Part shown: in pieces, positions 1 to 7,101 of the stretch
How positions within the stretch are numbered: position 1 is the stretch's first letter
Layout: every line of letters starts with the position of its first letter
Assembly: GCA_945224895.1 (NCBI GenBank)
Contig: CALYNW010000016.1
Location: forward strand, 1-10,116
Source of the DNA: an uncultured Clostridia bacterium
Lineage (GTDB): Bacteria > Bacillota > Clostridia > Oscillospirales > Acutalibacteraceae
Length of the DNA: 10,116 nt
Direction of reading: 5' to 3'
Position numbers and translations under genes: made by a program
Notes under the pieces: model-generated
Databases searched by the model: none
Seen by the model: the letters and a program-made list of their open reading frames with translations, nothing else
Told to the model about the DNA's origin: nothing

Positions 1-33
1 ATCGTTGATTTTCTTAAACTGCTAAATTAATTT
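1..33 (-). pseudogene. smc: Continuation of the smc frame beyond two in-frame stops
   Basis: Past the TAA at 34-36 the same frame reads K-L-I, a TAG at 22-24, then QFKKIND up to the window edge. This lines up without gaps with the start of the SMC C-terminal head, where clostridial homologues have roughly M-x-E-I-F-x-E-Q-F-x-x-x-N-E (recalled from the family). Each stop falls where a Glu or Gln would be expected. The rest of the head would lie beyond the left edge and cannot be judged. No start codon that could restart translation in this frame is visible between the stops and the edge. Confidence 0.7.
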
Positions 34-3000
34 TTAACTCATTGAGTCAGTTAAATCATCAATATTTTTAAGAATCTCCGACTTCGATTTTTCGACGTCG
101 TCAACCTGTTCCTTAAGGAATGTATATCTTTCGGAAACCTCTTTATACTCCTCTATTGCACCAACATTAATTGAGCCTAAGGACTTAATAGCAACCTTGA
201 TCTCGTGAAGCCTTTTCTTCGCCTGCGACATATCTTCAATGACAATATTAAGTGCCTCTGCCTCGTGCTTAGTCAGCTCGTACTGCTCAAAGAGCATATC
301 GTTAAGCTCGTCATATTCCTTTTGCATTGCAAGCTTTCTTTCATCAAGTCTTACAAGCTCACCTGACAGCTTTTCTCTGTCCTGATTTTTTATCTTTTCG
401 TTTCCTCGAAGCTCGGCAGTACGTTTTTCAAGCTCGTTTCTCTGATTTATCTGAGACTGAACCTCATCATCAGACTGCTTCGCTTTTTCTCTAAGCTCCT
501 CTGCACTGTTTTTAATTTCTTCAATAGAAAGAAGAAGATTTTTGTTTCTCTCCTCAATGGCGTTGATTTCGTCTGCAATAGACTTTACTCTGTCAGACTG
601 AGTATTCTTTCTAAGCTCAAGCTCTTCAACAGACATTCTTGCACCCTCGGCATCCTTAGCATGAGTTACAAGGGCAAGATTGATTTCCTGACTTTGCTGT
701 CTGTATTCTTCCCTTTTAGCGTTTAAGGTCTCTGCATTTCCTGTCGCCTTTTCAAGCTCTGCCTCAGCATTGTTTATTTCGGTTTCTATGGATTTGATAT
801 CCTTTTCAGAGTCTGACTGTGCCTTTTCAAGTGCGGTAATTCTGTCAAGAGCACTGTCCTTTTCGGCTACAAGTGAAGCCTTAGATTCCTTCAAAGCGTC
901 AAGCCTTTCGGTAATCAGGTTATCCTCGCCCTGAGCTCTGATAAGCTCCTCCTTAGCCTGCTGCAAGTCTGCCTCAGCACCCTGCACCTCGGAGGCGGCA
1001 AAATTTGCCTCCTCAATAGCAGTTTTATATTTTGCCTTTAATTCATCAACTGATTTTTCAAGCTCCTTAGCTTGAGCATTTAACTCGTCTATCTGATTTC
1101 CCCTTGAAAGAATACCTGCACCCTTTGACTGAGAACCGCCGGTCATAGAACCGCCGGGGTTAATAACCTGACCGTCAAGGGTAACAAGCTTAAAGCGGTT
1201 TGAATATCTCTTTGAAATACCGATAGCACAGTCCATATCCTCCACAACAACTACTCTTCCAAGAAGATTTGACACGATATCTCTGTATTCCTTTTTACAT
1301 TCCACCAAATCGGAGGCAACTGCCACAAAGCCTAAATTATCGTCAAGTCCCTTTTCATCAAGGGCTCTTGGCTTAATAGCGGAAATCGGCAAAAAGGTTG
1401 CTCTGCCCAAGTGATTATTTTTAAGATAATAGATAGCCCTTTTAGCGTCTGCCTCATTGCTTGTGACGATATTCTGCATTGCTGCACCTAAGGCAACCTC
1501 AACTGCTACGGAATAATCGTTATCAACTGTAATAAGCTGTGACAAAGGACCGTGAATACCTGAAAGTGCTTTGCTCTGAGCCTGTTTCATAACAGACTTA
1601 ACTGCACCTGAAAAGCCCTCCATATTCTTTTCAAGGTCAAGAAGCATTTTTGCTCTTGACTGCTTCTGGGAAAGGTCGGAAAGGGCTTTATCAAGCTCTG
1701 CTTTAATCCTTTCGGCATTCTTTGTTTTATTCTCAAGTCTGAGCCTGTAGCCTGACATTGCATTATTGTTTTCGTCAATTCTGCCGTTAAGAGCTTCAAG
1801 TCTTTCTGTACTTTCATTTTTAAGGGCAATCACGTTTTCAATTTCTTTTTCACAGTCTGAAATATTGCCGTCAACCACGCTTTGACGTGACTTTATCTCC
1901 TCAATAGAGGATACTGCCTGTGAGCATTTAACTCTGCAATCGGATAATTTAAGGGTAAGAGATGTAATTCTCTGATTAAGCTCAACGGAAAGCTTTGAAA
2001 ATTCCTCGTTTGATGAAATAAGATTATTCATTTCATCCGTAACATTTTTAAGCTCCTGTTTTTTATTCTCAAGCTGTTTTTCACTTTCTGCGATAAACTG
2101 CTTTTTCTCTTCAATCTGAGTATCTATTGAAGCACCTGCATTATCAGCGTCTCCGATATCGTTTTTAAGTCTTTCAATAGTTTCGTTATTATGAGAAAGA
2201 GTGGTTTCGAGAACAGAAGCCTCGCCGTCCTTACGCAGAGCCTCCTCCTCGTAGACCTTAGAGCCTGTCCTTATCTGCTCGATTTCCATATTAATTGAGG
2301 CTGTTTTCTGCACAATCTCCTCAATCTCATTTTCAATTTCCTGTAACTCTTTTTCGCAGATTTCATATGAGGCGTTAGCGGCGTCAATCTTATGCTCCTG
2401 CTCTCTGAGTTCATTTGTAAAGCGGTTGATTTTATTAACCCAAACGCCGATTTCAAGAGTCTTTTTCTCATCTGAAAGCTCAATAAATTTCTTTGCCTTT
2501 TCGCTCTGCTTTCTGAGAGGCTCAACTCTGCTTTCAAGCTCACCTAAAATATCAAGGAGTCTTACAAGATTTTCCTGAGCCTGTTCAAGACGTCTTGTTG
2601 CATCTGTTCTCTTGTGACGGAAAAGTGAAATTCCTGCCGCCTCTTCAAAAAGCTCACGCCTGTCCTCGTTCTTTTGAGAAATGATAGAGTCGATTTTACC
2701 CTGACCTACCATAGAATAGCCGTCAGAGCCAAGACCTGTATCCATAAAGAGCTCATGAATATCACGTCGTCTTACGCTTTCGCCGTCAATTTTATATTCG
2801 CTTTCGCCCGAACGATAGTAACGTCTCAAAACAGTTACGGTATCGCCCTTATCCTTTAGGGTATGGTCCGAGTTATCAAGTGTAAGCTGAACCTGAGCAA
2901 AGCCCAAAGCCTTTCTCGCAGAGGTACCGCCGAAAATAACGTCCTCCATTTTTGAGCCTCTGAGGGATTTTGTACTTGTTTCGCCCAAAACCCAGCGTAC

Positions 3001-3129
3001 TGCGTCGGATATATTACTTTTTCCCGAACCGTTAGGTCCTACAACTGCTGTGATACCATTACCGAAGTTAAGCACCGTTTTATCGGGAAAGGACTTAAAG
3101 CCCTGCATTTCAAGTGTTTTTAAAACCAT
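34..3129 (-). CDS. smc: Chromosome partition protein SMC, open frame ends early (C-terminal head missing)
   Basis: SMC is the ATPase subunit of the bacterial Smc-ScpAB condensin, which loads on DNA near the origin and folds and separates chromosomes. The frame gives 1031 residues; family members have about 1,185. Visible parts are: the N-terminal ATPase lobe with Walker A GPNGSGKS at 31-38, an arginine-finger candidate R57 and Q-loop Q143; a long charged coiled coil (about 165-500); the hinge (about 503-670) with the glycine motif GGSMTGGS at 659-666; and the returning coil, ending near the conserved NVGAIEEY (about 985-993). The frame then stops at 34-36 (TAA), before the C-terminal lobe that should carry the LSGGE signature and the Walker B aspartate. 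Without that lobe the protein could not form a working ATPase head. The ATG overlaps the stop of the upstream radical SAM gene by one base (TAATG) and has a GAGG site 8 bases before it. Family identity is certain; functional status is not. Confidence 0.96.
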   Translation of the reverse strand: MVLKTLEMQGFKSFPDKTVLNFGNGITAVVGPNGSGKSNISDAVRWVLGETSTKSLRGSKMEDVIFGGTSARKALGFAQVQLTLDNSDHTLKDKGDTVTVLRRYYRSGESEYKIDGESVRRRDIHELFMDTGLGSDGYSMVGQGKIDSIISQKNEDRRELFEEAAGISLFRHKRTDATRRLEQAQENLVRLLDILGELESRVEPLRKQSEKAKKFIELSDEKKTLEIGVWVNKINRFTNELREQEHKIDAANASYEICEKELQEIENEIEEIVQKTASINMEIEQIRTGSKVYEEEALRKDGEASVLETTLSHNNETIERLKNDIGDADNAGASIDTQIEEKKQFIAESEKQLENKKQELKNVTDEMNNLISSNEEFSKLSVELNQRITSLTLKLSDCRVKCSQAVSSIEEIKSRQSVVDGNISDCEKEIENVIALKNESTERLEALNGRIDENNNAMSGYRLRLENKTKNAERIKAELDKALSDLSQKQSRAKMLLDLEKNMEGFSGAVKSVMKQAQSKALSGIHGPLSQLITVDNDYSVAVEVALGAAMQNIVTSNEADAKRAIYYLKNNHLGRATFLPISAIKPRALDEKGLDDNLGFVAVASDLVECKKEYRDIVSNLLGRVVVVEDMDCAIGISKRYSNRFKLVTLDGQVINPGGSMTGGSQSKGAGILSRGNQIDELNAQAKELEKSVDELKAKYKTAIEEANFAASEVQGAEADLQQAKEELIRAQGEDNLITERLDALKESKASLVAEKDSALDRITALEKAQSDSEKDIKSIETEINNAEAELEKATGNAETLNAKREEYRQQSQEINLALVTHAKDAEGARMSVEELELRKNTQSDRVKSIADEINAIEERNKNLLLSIEEIKNSAEELREKAKQSDDEVQSQINQRNELEKRTAELRGNEKIKNQDREKLSGELVRLDERKLAMQKEYDELNDMLFEQYELTKHEAEALNIVIEDMSQAKKRLHEIKVAIKSLGSINVGAIEEYKEVSERYTFLKEQVDDVEKSKSEILKNIDDLTDSMS

Positions 3130-4100
3130 TATTTTATCCTCAATTCGTCAACATCAAGTGAGTTGTCGATAATAATTTTTATGTTATATCCTCTTTCAAT
3201 AAGAAGATAGATATTGCTTTTGTTATTGCCCTTAAGCTTTGACAGTGACCTTGAATTAACAAAGACCTGATAATCGGCAGGTGGCAGCTCAAGAATTTTA
3301 TTAACCATAATTCTTGACTTAACAAGCTCTCCAAAGGAATCGTGAAAGCCACCTGCAAGCATATTTTTCTTAACGTCCTCGCTTGAATGAAGTCCAAGCC
3401 TGATTATTTTAATTCCTGCTTTTTCAAGCATAGGAACAAGCACGGCACAAAGCTCTGCCGATTCGTCTGCATTTAACGGCTTATATTCACCGCTGAGATA
3501 AAGCTCTGCAAGATATGTACCCTTAAGCACAACCGTAGGATAAATTCTCACGGTATCAGGCTTCAGCTCAATAATCTTTCGGGTAGTTTCTATTGATTTT
3601 TCGCAGGTATCCTTGTATAGCCCTGTCATCATTTGAAGTCCCAGCTCAAAGCCGTAGGATTTTATAAGCTCTGAAGCTTTTACCACGTCCTCAGCCGTAT
3701 GACCACGTCTGTTAGCCTCAAGAACATCATTATCCATACTCTGTGCACCAAGCTCTATGCTTGTAACACCGTATTTTTTGAGCAGGGATAAAATTTCTTC
3801 ATCTATACAGTCAGGTCTTGTGGAAATTCTAATACCATTTACGTCATTTGATTTTACGTATTTATATGCACCTTCGAGCAGAGACTCCATATAATCTCTG
3901 TCAATAGCAGTAAAGGAGCCGCCGAAAAAGGCTATTTCGTAATCAAAGTTCTTTCGCTTCAAGGCAGTCTGTACAGCCTTGTCCACATCATATGCGGTTG
4001 GTTGCTCCGTTTTACCTGTAATAGTTTTCTGATTGCAAAAAGAGCACTGACAGGGACAGCCGAGATGCGGAACAAAAATACTTATATTTCCTTTTTTCAT
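3129..4100 (-). CDS. Elp3-like radical SAM protein of unknown substrate
   Basis: A 323-residue radical SAM protein. The 4Fe-4S motif CxxxCxxC is C15, C19, C22 (numbered from the ATG at 4100), followed by an NQK-ITG stretch typical of the Elp3-like branch. Further marks are the SAM-binding FFGGSFT at 58-64, a STRPDCID strand, GAQSMD, and RRGHT (about 130-136). The end (about 210-250, PLNADESAEL and following) resembles the C-terminal extension of Elp3/YhcC relatives. The acetyltransferase domain of true Elp3 is absent, so tRNA U34 modification should not be assumed. From memory, such a gene commonly sits between rnc and smc in Clostridia, but its substrate is not known to me. C17, inside the cluster motif, is an additional cysteine where relatives often have His. 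A GTG at 4106 is an alternative start overlapping the rnc stop (GTGA). A weak GGGA at 4112-4115 lies 11 bases from the ATG and 5 from the GTG, so the start is uncertain by two residues. Confidence 0.88.
   Translation of the reverse strand: MKKGNISIFVPHLGCPCQCSFCNQKTITGKTEQPTAYDVDKAVQTALKRKNFDYEIAFFGGSFTAIDRDYMESLLEGAYKYVKSNDVNGIRISTRPDCIDEEILSLLKKYGVTSIELGAQSMDNDVLEANRRGHTAEDVVKASELIKSYGFELGLQMMTGLYKDTCEKSIETTRKIIELKPDTVRIYPTVVLKGTYLAELYLSGEYKPLNADESAELCAVLVPMLEKAGIKIIRLGLHSSEDVKKNMLAGGFHDSFGELVKSRIMVNKILELPPADYQVFVNSRSLSKLKGNNKSNIYLLIERGYNIKIIIDNSLDVDELRIK
3138..3141 (-). promoter_or_regulatory. Ribosome binding site of smc
   Basis: GAGG on the minus strand lies 8 bases before the smc ATG, inside the last codons of the radical SAM gene. 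It supports the ATG at 3127-3129, which also gives the usual SMC N-terminus. Confidence 0.7.
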
Positions 4101-4102
4101 AA

Positions 4103-4786
4103 TCACTGCAATCCCATAAGCCTGAGCGCTTCCTTGGCAGCCGCCTGTTCTGCGCTTTTTTTAGATTTTCCCGTTCCCTTACCTATAACATTGTGGTTAA
4201 GCCTTACCTCTGCTTCAAATACCTTGTTATGGTCAGGTCCATTTGTTCCCGTAATAACGTAATAAACATTCTCTCCGGGGTTTTCCTGAATAACCTCCTG
4301 AAGCTGTGTTTTGTAATCCTTAAAATTAATGTTATGACCTTCCACAGCCTTTGATAGAAAGCTGAGAACAAATTTTCTTGCCTCGCCCATACCGCCGTCA
4401 AGATATATTGCGGCTGTCAAAGCCTCAAAGGCATTTTCAAGAATGGAGTCCCTATCGGCTCCGCCTGTATTAATTTCTCCTCTGCCGAGGAAAAGATAAT
4501 CGCCTAAATGTATTCTGCGGGCAAATTCGGAAAGAGAGCCTGTACAGACAAGAGAGCTTCTGAGCTTTGACAATTCTCCCTCATCCATATCGGGAAATTT
4601 CTCAAAAAGAAATTTTGCGGAAATGATTGATACTACAGCATCTCCCAAAAATTCCATTCGTTCATTTGACCTGGCAGTAACGTGACGGTCCTTTTGTTCA
4701 TTTGCAAAGGAGGAATGAGTCAGCGCCTCCATAAGATACGATCTGTTATTAAATTTATAGCCTATGTTTTTTTCTAACTTATCCAT
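4103..4786 (-). CDS. rnc: Ribonuclease III
   Basis: RNase III cleaves double-stranded RNA, including rRNA precursors, in the cytoplasm. At 227 residues it has the normal size. The catalytic domain comes first, with signature ERMEFLGDA at 42-50; E42, E45 and D49 match E. coli E38, E41 and D45, and E69 in the DEGEL segment matches E65. The double-stranded RNA-binding domain follows (about 157-225), ending in the typical GKSKKSAEQAAAKEAL helix. In the second metal-binding pair E121 matches E. coli E117, but residue 118 is Asn (AAT at 4433-4435) where characterised enzymes usually have Asp (E. coli D114). The gene starts 8 bases after plsX, without the acpP gene often found there, and ends 2 bases before the radical SAM ATG. 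Identity is certain; the effect of the Asn is open. Confidence 0.97.
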   Translation of the reverse strand: MDKLEKNIGYKFNNRSYLMEALTHSSFANEQKDRHVTARSNERMEFLGDAVVSIISAKFLFEKFPDMDEGELSKLRSSLVCTGSLSEFARRIHLGDYLFLGRGEINTGGADRDSILENAFEALTAAIYLDGGMGEARKFVLSFLSKAVEGHNINFKDYKTQLQEVIQENPGENVYYVITGTNGPDHNKVFEAEVRLNHNVIGKGTGKSKKSAEQAAAKEALRLMGLQ

Positions 4787-4794
4787 AAAAGAAA

Positions 4795-5796
4795 CTATTC
4801 CTTTAAAGGTTCAATATTGATATTCTTTTCAATACAGGAAATAAGGTCGTTTTCAAGAAACCACACAGCCTGCTTGACTGCATTTTTAAAGGTCTTTGCA
4901 TCGGCTGAGCCATGAGCCTTAATAACAGGCTTTCTTACTCCGAGCATAACGGCACCGCCGTATTCCTTATAATCAAACTGCTTTTTCATATCATCAATAC
5001 CGCTTTTTACACCAAGATAAGAAAGCTTTGTCAGGGTGTTTTTCATAAAAGCGTCCTTGATACCGTTCATCAAAACTTTAGCAACGCCCTCGTACATTTT
5101 CAGTATGATATTGCCTGTAAAGCCGTCGGCAACTATTACGTCTGCATCGCCAAATGGTATCTGCCTACCCTCAATATTGCCCGCAAAATTATACGGTGCA
5201 TTTTTCATAAGAGCATAGGCTTCCTTTACCATAGGAGTACCCTTTGTATCCTCTGTACCGTTATTTGCAAGGGCAACAGATGGATTTTCATATTTAAGAA
5301 TATGCTTCATATAAAGACTACCCATCAGCCCGAACTGATAAAGAAATTCTGCTCTGCACTCTGAATTTGCTCCGCAGTCCATAAGAAGAATAGGCTTTTT
5401 TGCACTTGGCATTACTGAGGCTATGGCAGGTCTTTTTACACCTTTAATTCTTTTGGTGATAAGAGTAGCACCGATAGTAACGGCGCCTGTATTTCCTGCG
5501 CTGACAAAGGCGTCACCCTTATCCTCGTTTAGAAGCCTGAAGCCTACAGCCATTGAGGAATCAGCCTTTTCCTTGAGAACGGATTTAGCGTCATCGTGCA
5601 TTGTTATTATGTCTTTAGCGTCTACAATCTCTGTATTTTTCAGCTCAATGCTATTTTCTTTTACACAGCTTTTTATTTTATTTTCGTCGCCTACAAGCAC
5701 GGCATCAATTCCGTACTCGTCAACGGCAAGCATTGTACCCTTTATTATTTCAAGAGGCGCATTGTCACCGCCGAAGGCATCAACAATAATTTTCAT
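4795..5796 (-). CDS. plsX: Phosphate acyltransferase PlsX
   Basis: PlsX makes acyl-phosphate from acyl-ACP, the acyl donor that PlsY uses for the first step of phospholipid synthesis; it is a peripheral membrane enzyme. From the ATG at 5796 the protein has 333 residues, a typical length for the family. It opens with the hallmark MKIIVDAFGGDNAP and carries FVSAGNTGA, the LLMDCGANSE strand, NNGTEDTKG, and ADGFTGNIILK near the acyl-binding region. A GTG one codon upstream (5797-5799) keeps the frame open, but the ATG gives the standard N-terminus and sits 8 bases after a GGAG site. The ATG shares one base with the trmFO stop (TGATG), which suggests translational coupling. The gene ends with TAG at 4795-4797, so TAG acts as a normal stop here. 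In many Firmicutes acpP follows plsX; here rnc follows directly. Confidence 0.97.
   Translation of the reverse strand: MKIIVDAFGGDNAPLEIIKGTMLAVDEYGIDAVLVGDENKIKSCVKENSIELKNTEIVDAKDIITMHDDAKSVLKEKADSSMAVGFRLLNEDKGDAFVSAGNTGAVTIGATLITKRIKGVKRPAIASVMPSAKKPILLMDCGANSECRAEFLYQFGLMGSLYMKHILKYENPSVALANNGTEDTKGTPMVKEAYALMKNAPYNFAGNIEGRQIPFGDADVIVADGFTGNIILKMYEGVAKVLMNGIKDAFMKNTLTKLSYLGVKSGIDDMKKQFDYKEYGGAVMLGVRKPVIKAHGSADAKTFKNAVKQAVWFLENDLISCIEKNINIEPLKE
4799..4804 (-). promoter_or_regulatory. Probable ribosome binding site of rnc
   Basis: AAAGGA on the minus strand, within the last codons of plsX, lies 12 bases before the rnc ATG. The spacing is somewhat long, so initiation may depend partly on coupling to plsX translation. 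Confidence 0.45.
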
Positions 5797-7094
5797 CACA
5801 AATTCTCCATTGATGTTTCAAGAGATTTAAGAGCTCTGTCCGACAGGGCTTTATAGCGTTCCTTCTTATCTCTTATCTTTGGTTCTATTGGAGGAAGCAC
5901 ACCGAAGTTTGCTCCCATAGGCTGAAAGCTTTTAACGCTTTCATCACTTATATATTCGCTGAGTGCTCCGAGCATTGTATCGTTTTTCAAAACAAAGGGG
6001 ACTTTGTTTTCTGCAAATCTTACTGCGTTTATTCCTGCAAGAATACCGCTTCCTGCCGACTCCATATATCCCTCAACTCCCGTTATCTGACCTGCAAAAA
6101 ATATATTATTATTTTTTCTCAGGCTGAAATCGGGGTTAAGGAGCCTTGGCGAATCTATAAACGAGTTTCTGTGCATAACACCGTATCTTACAAATTCTGC
6201 ATTTTCAAGACCCGGTATCATTGAAAAAACTCTTTTCTGCTCGCCGAATTTCAGATTGGTCTGAAAGCCTACAAGGTTAAACATAGTACCCTTACTGTTT
6301 TCTCTTCTGAGCTGAACACAGGCCCAAGGGCGGTGTCCTGTTGACGGGTCAACAAGCCCTACAGGCTTCATAGGTCCGAATCTGGGAGCATCAAGCCCTC
6401 TTTTCGCCAGCTTTTCAATAGGCATACAACCCTCGTAAACCTCAAAGTCGTGTACAACCGCACCATCTGCGTTGAGACTATCGTTTATAAAATACTCATA
6501 ATATTCATTATTGAACGGGCAATTAATATAGTCGTCTTCTCCGCCACGGTCATATCTTGAAGCGCCGAATGCCTTTGACATATCAACGCTGTCAGCCGTA
6601 ACTATAGGTGCCGCCGCATCATAAAAGGAAAGATATGCACCTGTCAATTTGCCGATGCTTTCTGCAAGAGCACCGTCTGTCAGCGGTCCTGTGGCTACTA
6701 TTGTAACAGTGTCACCGTCGCAGTCAAGCTCATCAACTACCTTATTTACAATTTCAATATTAGGGTGAGATTTAATTTTTTCGGTAATTTTGGAGGAAAA
6801 TATGTCACGGTCAACTGCCAAGGCTCCTCCTGCGGGAACCGAACATTCCCTTGCTACAGGAACAGTCAGTGAACCCAGCCGAGCCATTTCCTCCTTAAGA
6901 AGACCTGCGGCACTGTCAATTCTCGACGCCTTTAATGAATTTGAGCAGACAAGCTCTGCAAACAAATCACTTTTATGAGCAGGTGATTTTTTTAACGGCT
7001 TCATTTCATAAAGCGTTACCTTATATCCTCTGCTTGCTATCTGCCAAGCCGCTTCAACTCCTGCAAGTCCTGCACCTAAAACATTAAATTTCAT
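5796..7094 (-). CDS. trmFO: Methylenetetrahydrofolate--tRNA (uracil-5-)-methyltransferase TrmFO
   Basis: TrmFO (formerly Gid) is a flavoprotein that forms 5-methyluridine at position 54 of the tRNA T-loop, using methylene-tetrahydrofolate as carbon donor and FAD as reductant. The 432-residue length matches the family. The N-terminal FAD-binding motif GAGLAG is at 7-12, followed by an acidic strand end (YEMKP, about 29-33). The family block SPAHKSDLFAELVCSNSLKA contains C50, and EGCMPIE contains C223; these correspond to the two cysteines studied in the B. subtilis enzyme (C53 and C226). GRQITGVEGY-like FAD contacts appear as GQITGVEGYMESAGSG near residue 340. The gene starts 7 bases after topA, with a purine-rich stretch (GAAGAAGAG) in the topA tail as a weak ribosome binding site. 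Placement after topA is the usual Firmicutes order. Confidence 0.97.
   Translation of the reverse strand: MKFNVLGAGLAGVEAAWQIASRGYKVTLYEMKPLKKSPAHKSDLFAELVCSNSLKASRIDSAAGLLKEEMARLGSLTVPVARECSVPAGGALAVDRDIFSSKITEKIKSHPNIEIVNKVVDELDCDGDTVTIVATGPLTDGALAESIGKLTGAYLSFYDAAAPIVTADSVDMSKAFGASRYDRGGEDDYINCPFNNEYYEYFINDSLNADGAVVHDFEVYEGCMPIEKLAKRGLDAPRFGPMKPVGLVDPSTGHRPWACVQLRRENSKGTMFNLVGFQTNLKFGEQKRVFSMIPGLENAEFVRYGVMHRNSFIDSPRLLNPDFSLRKNNNIFFAGQITGVEGYMESAGSGILAGINAVRFAENKVPFVLKNDTMLGALSEYISDESVKSFQPMGANFGVLPPIEPKIRDKKERYKALSDRALKSLETSMENL
5805..5808 (-). promoter_or_regulatory. Ribosome binding site of plsX
   Basis: GGAG on the minus strand lies inside the last codons of trmFO, 8 bases before the plsX ATG and 5 before the alternative GTG. 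The spacing favours the ATG. Confidence 0.6.
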
Positions 7095-7101
7095 AAATTA
7101 T

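Noticed and set aside
1130..1158. Short GC-rich direct repeat (two copies of accgccgg-like sequence) in smc
   Set aside because: It encodes the conserved hinge glycine motif GGSMTGGS, so the repeat comes from the protein sequence.
4912..5364. 150-codon open frame on the plus strand opposite plsX
   Set aside because: It is fully antisense to a conserved gene, shows no recognisable domain or start site, and fits the low stop frequency opposite the codon pattern of plsX.
5423..5830. 135-codon open frame on the plus strand opposite plsX and the end of trmFO
   Set aside because: Hydrophobic, serine-rich antisense shadow of conserved coding sequence; no ribosome binding site or family resemblance.
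6964..6993. Inverted repeat AAATCAC / GTGATTT followed by a T-run, resembling a plus-strand terminator
   Set aside because: It lies inside the conserved KKSPAHKSDL coding block of trmFO, the stem is AT-rich with a 12-base loop, and no plus-strand gene ends here.
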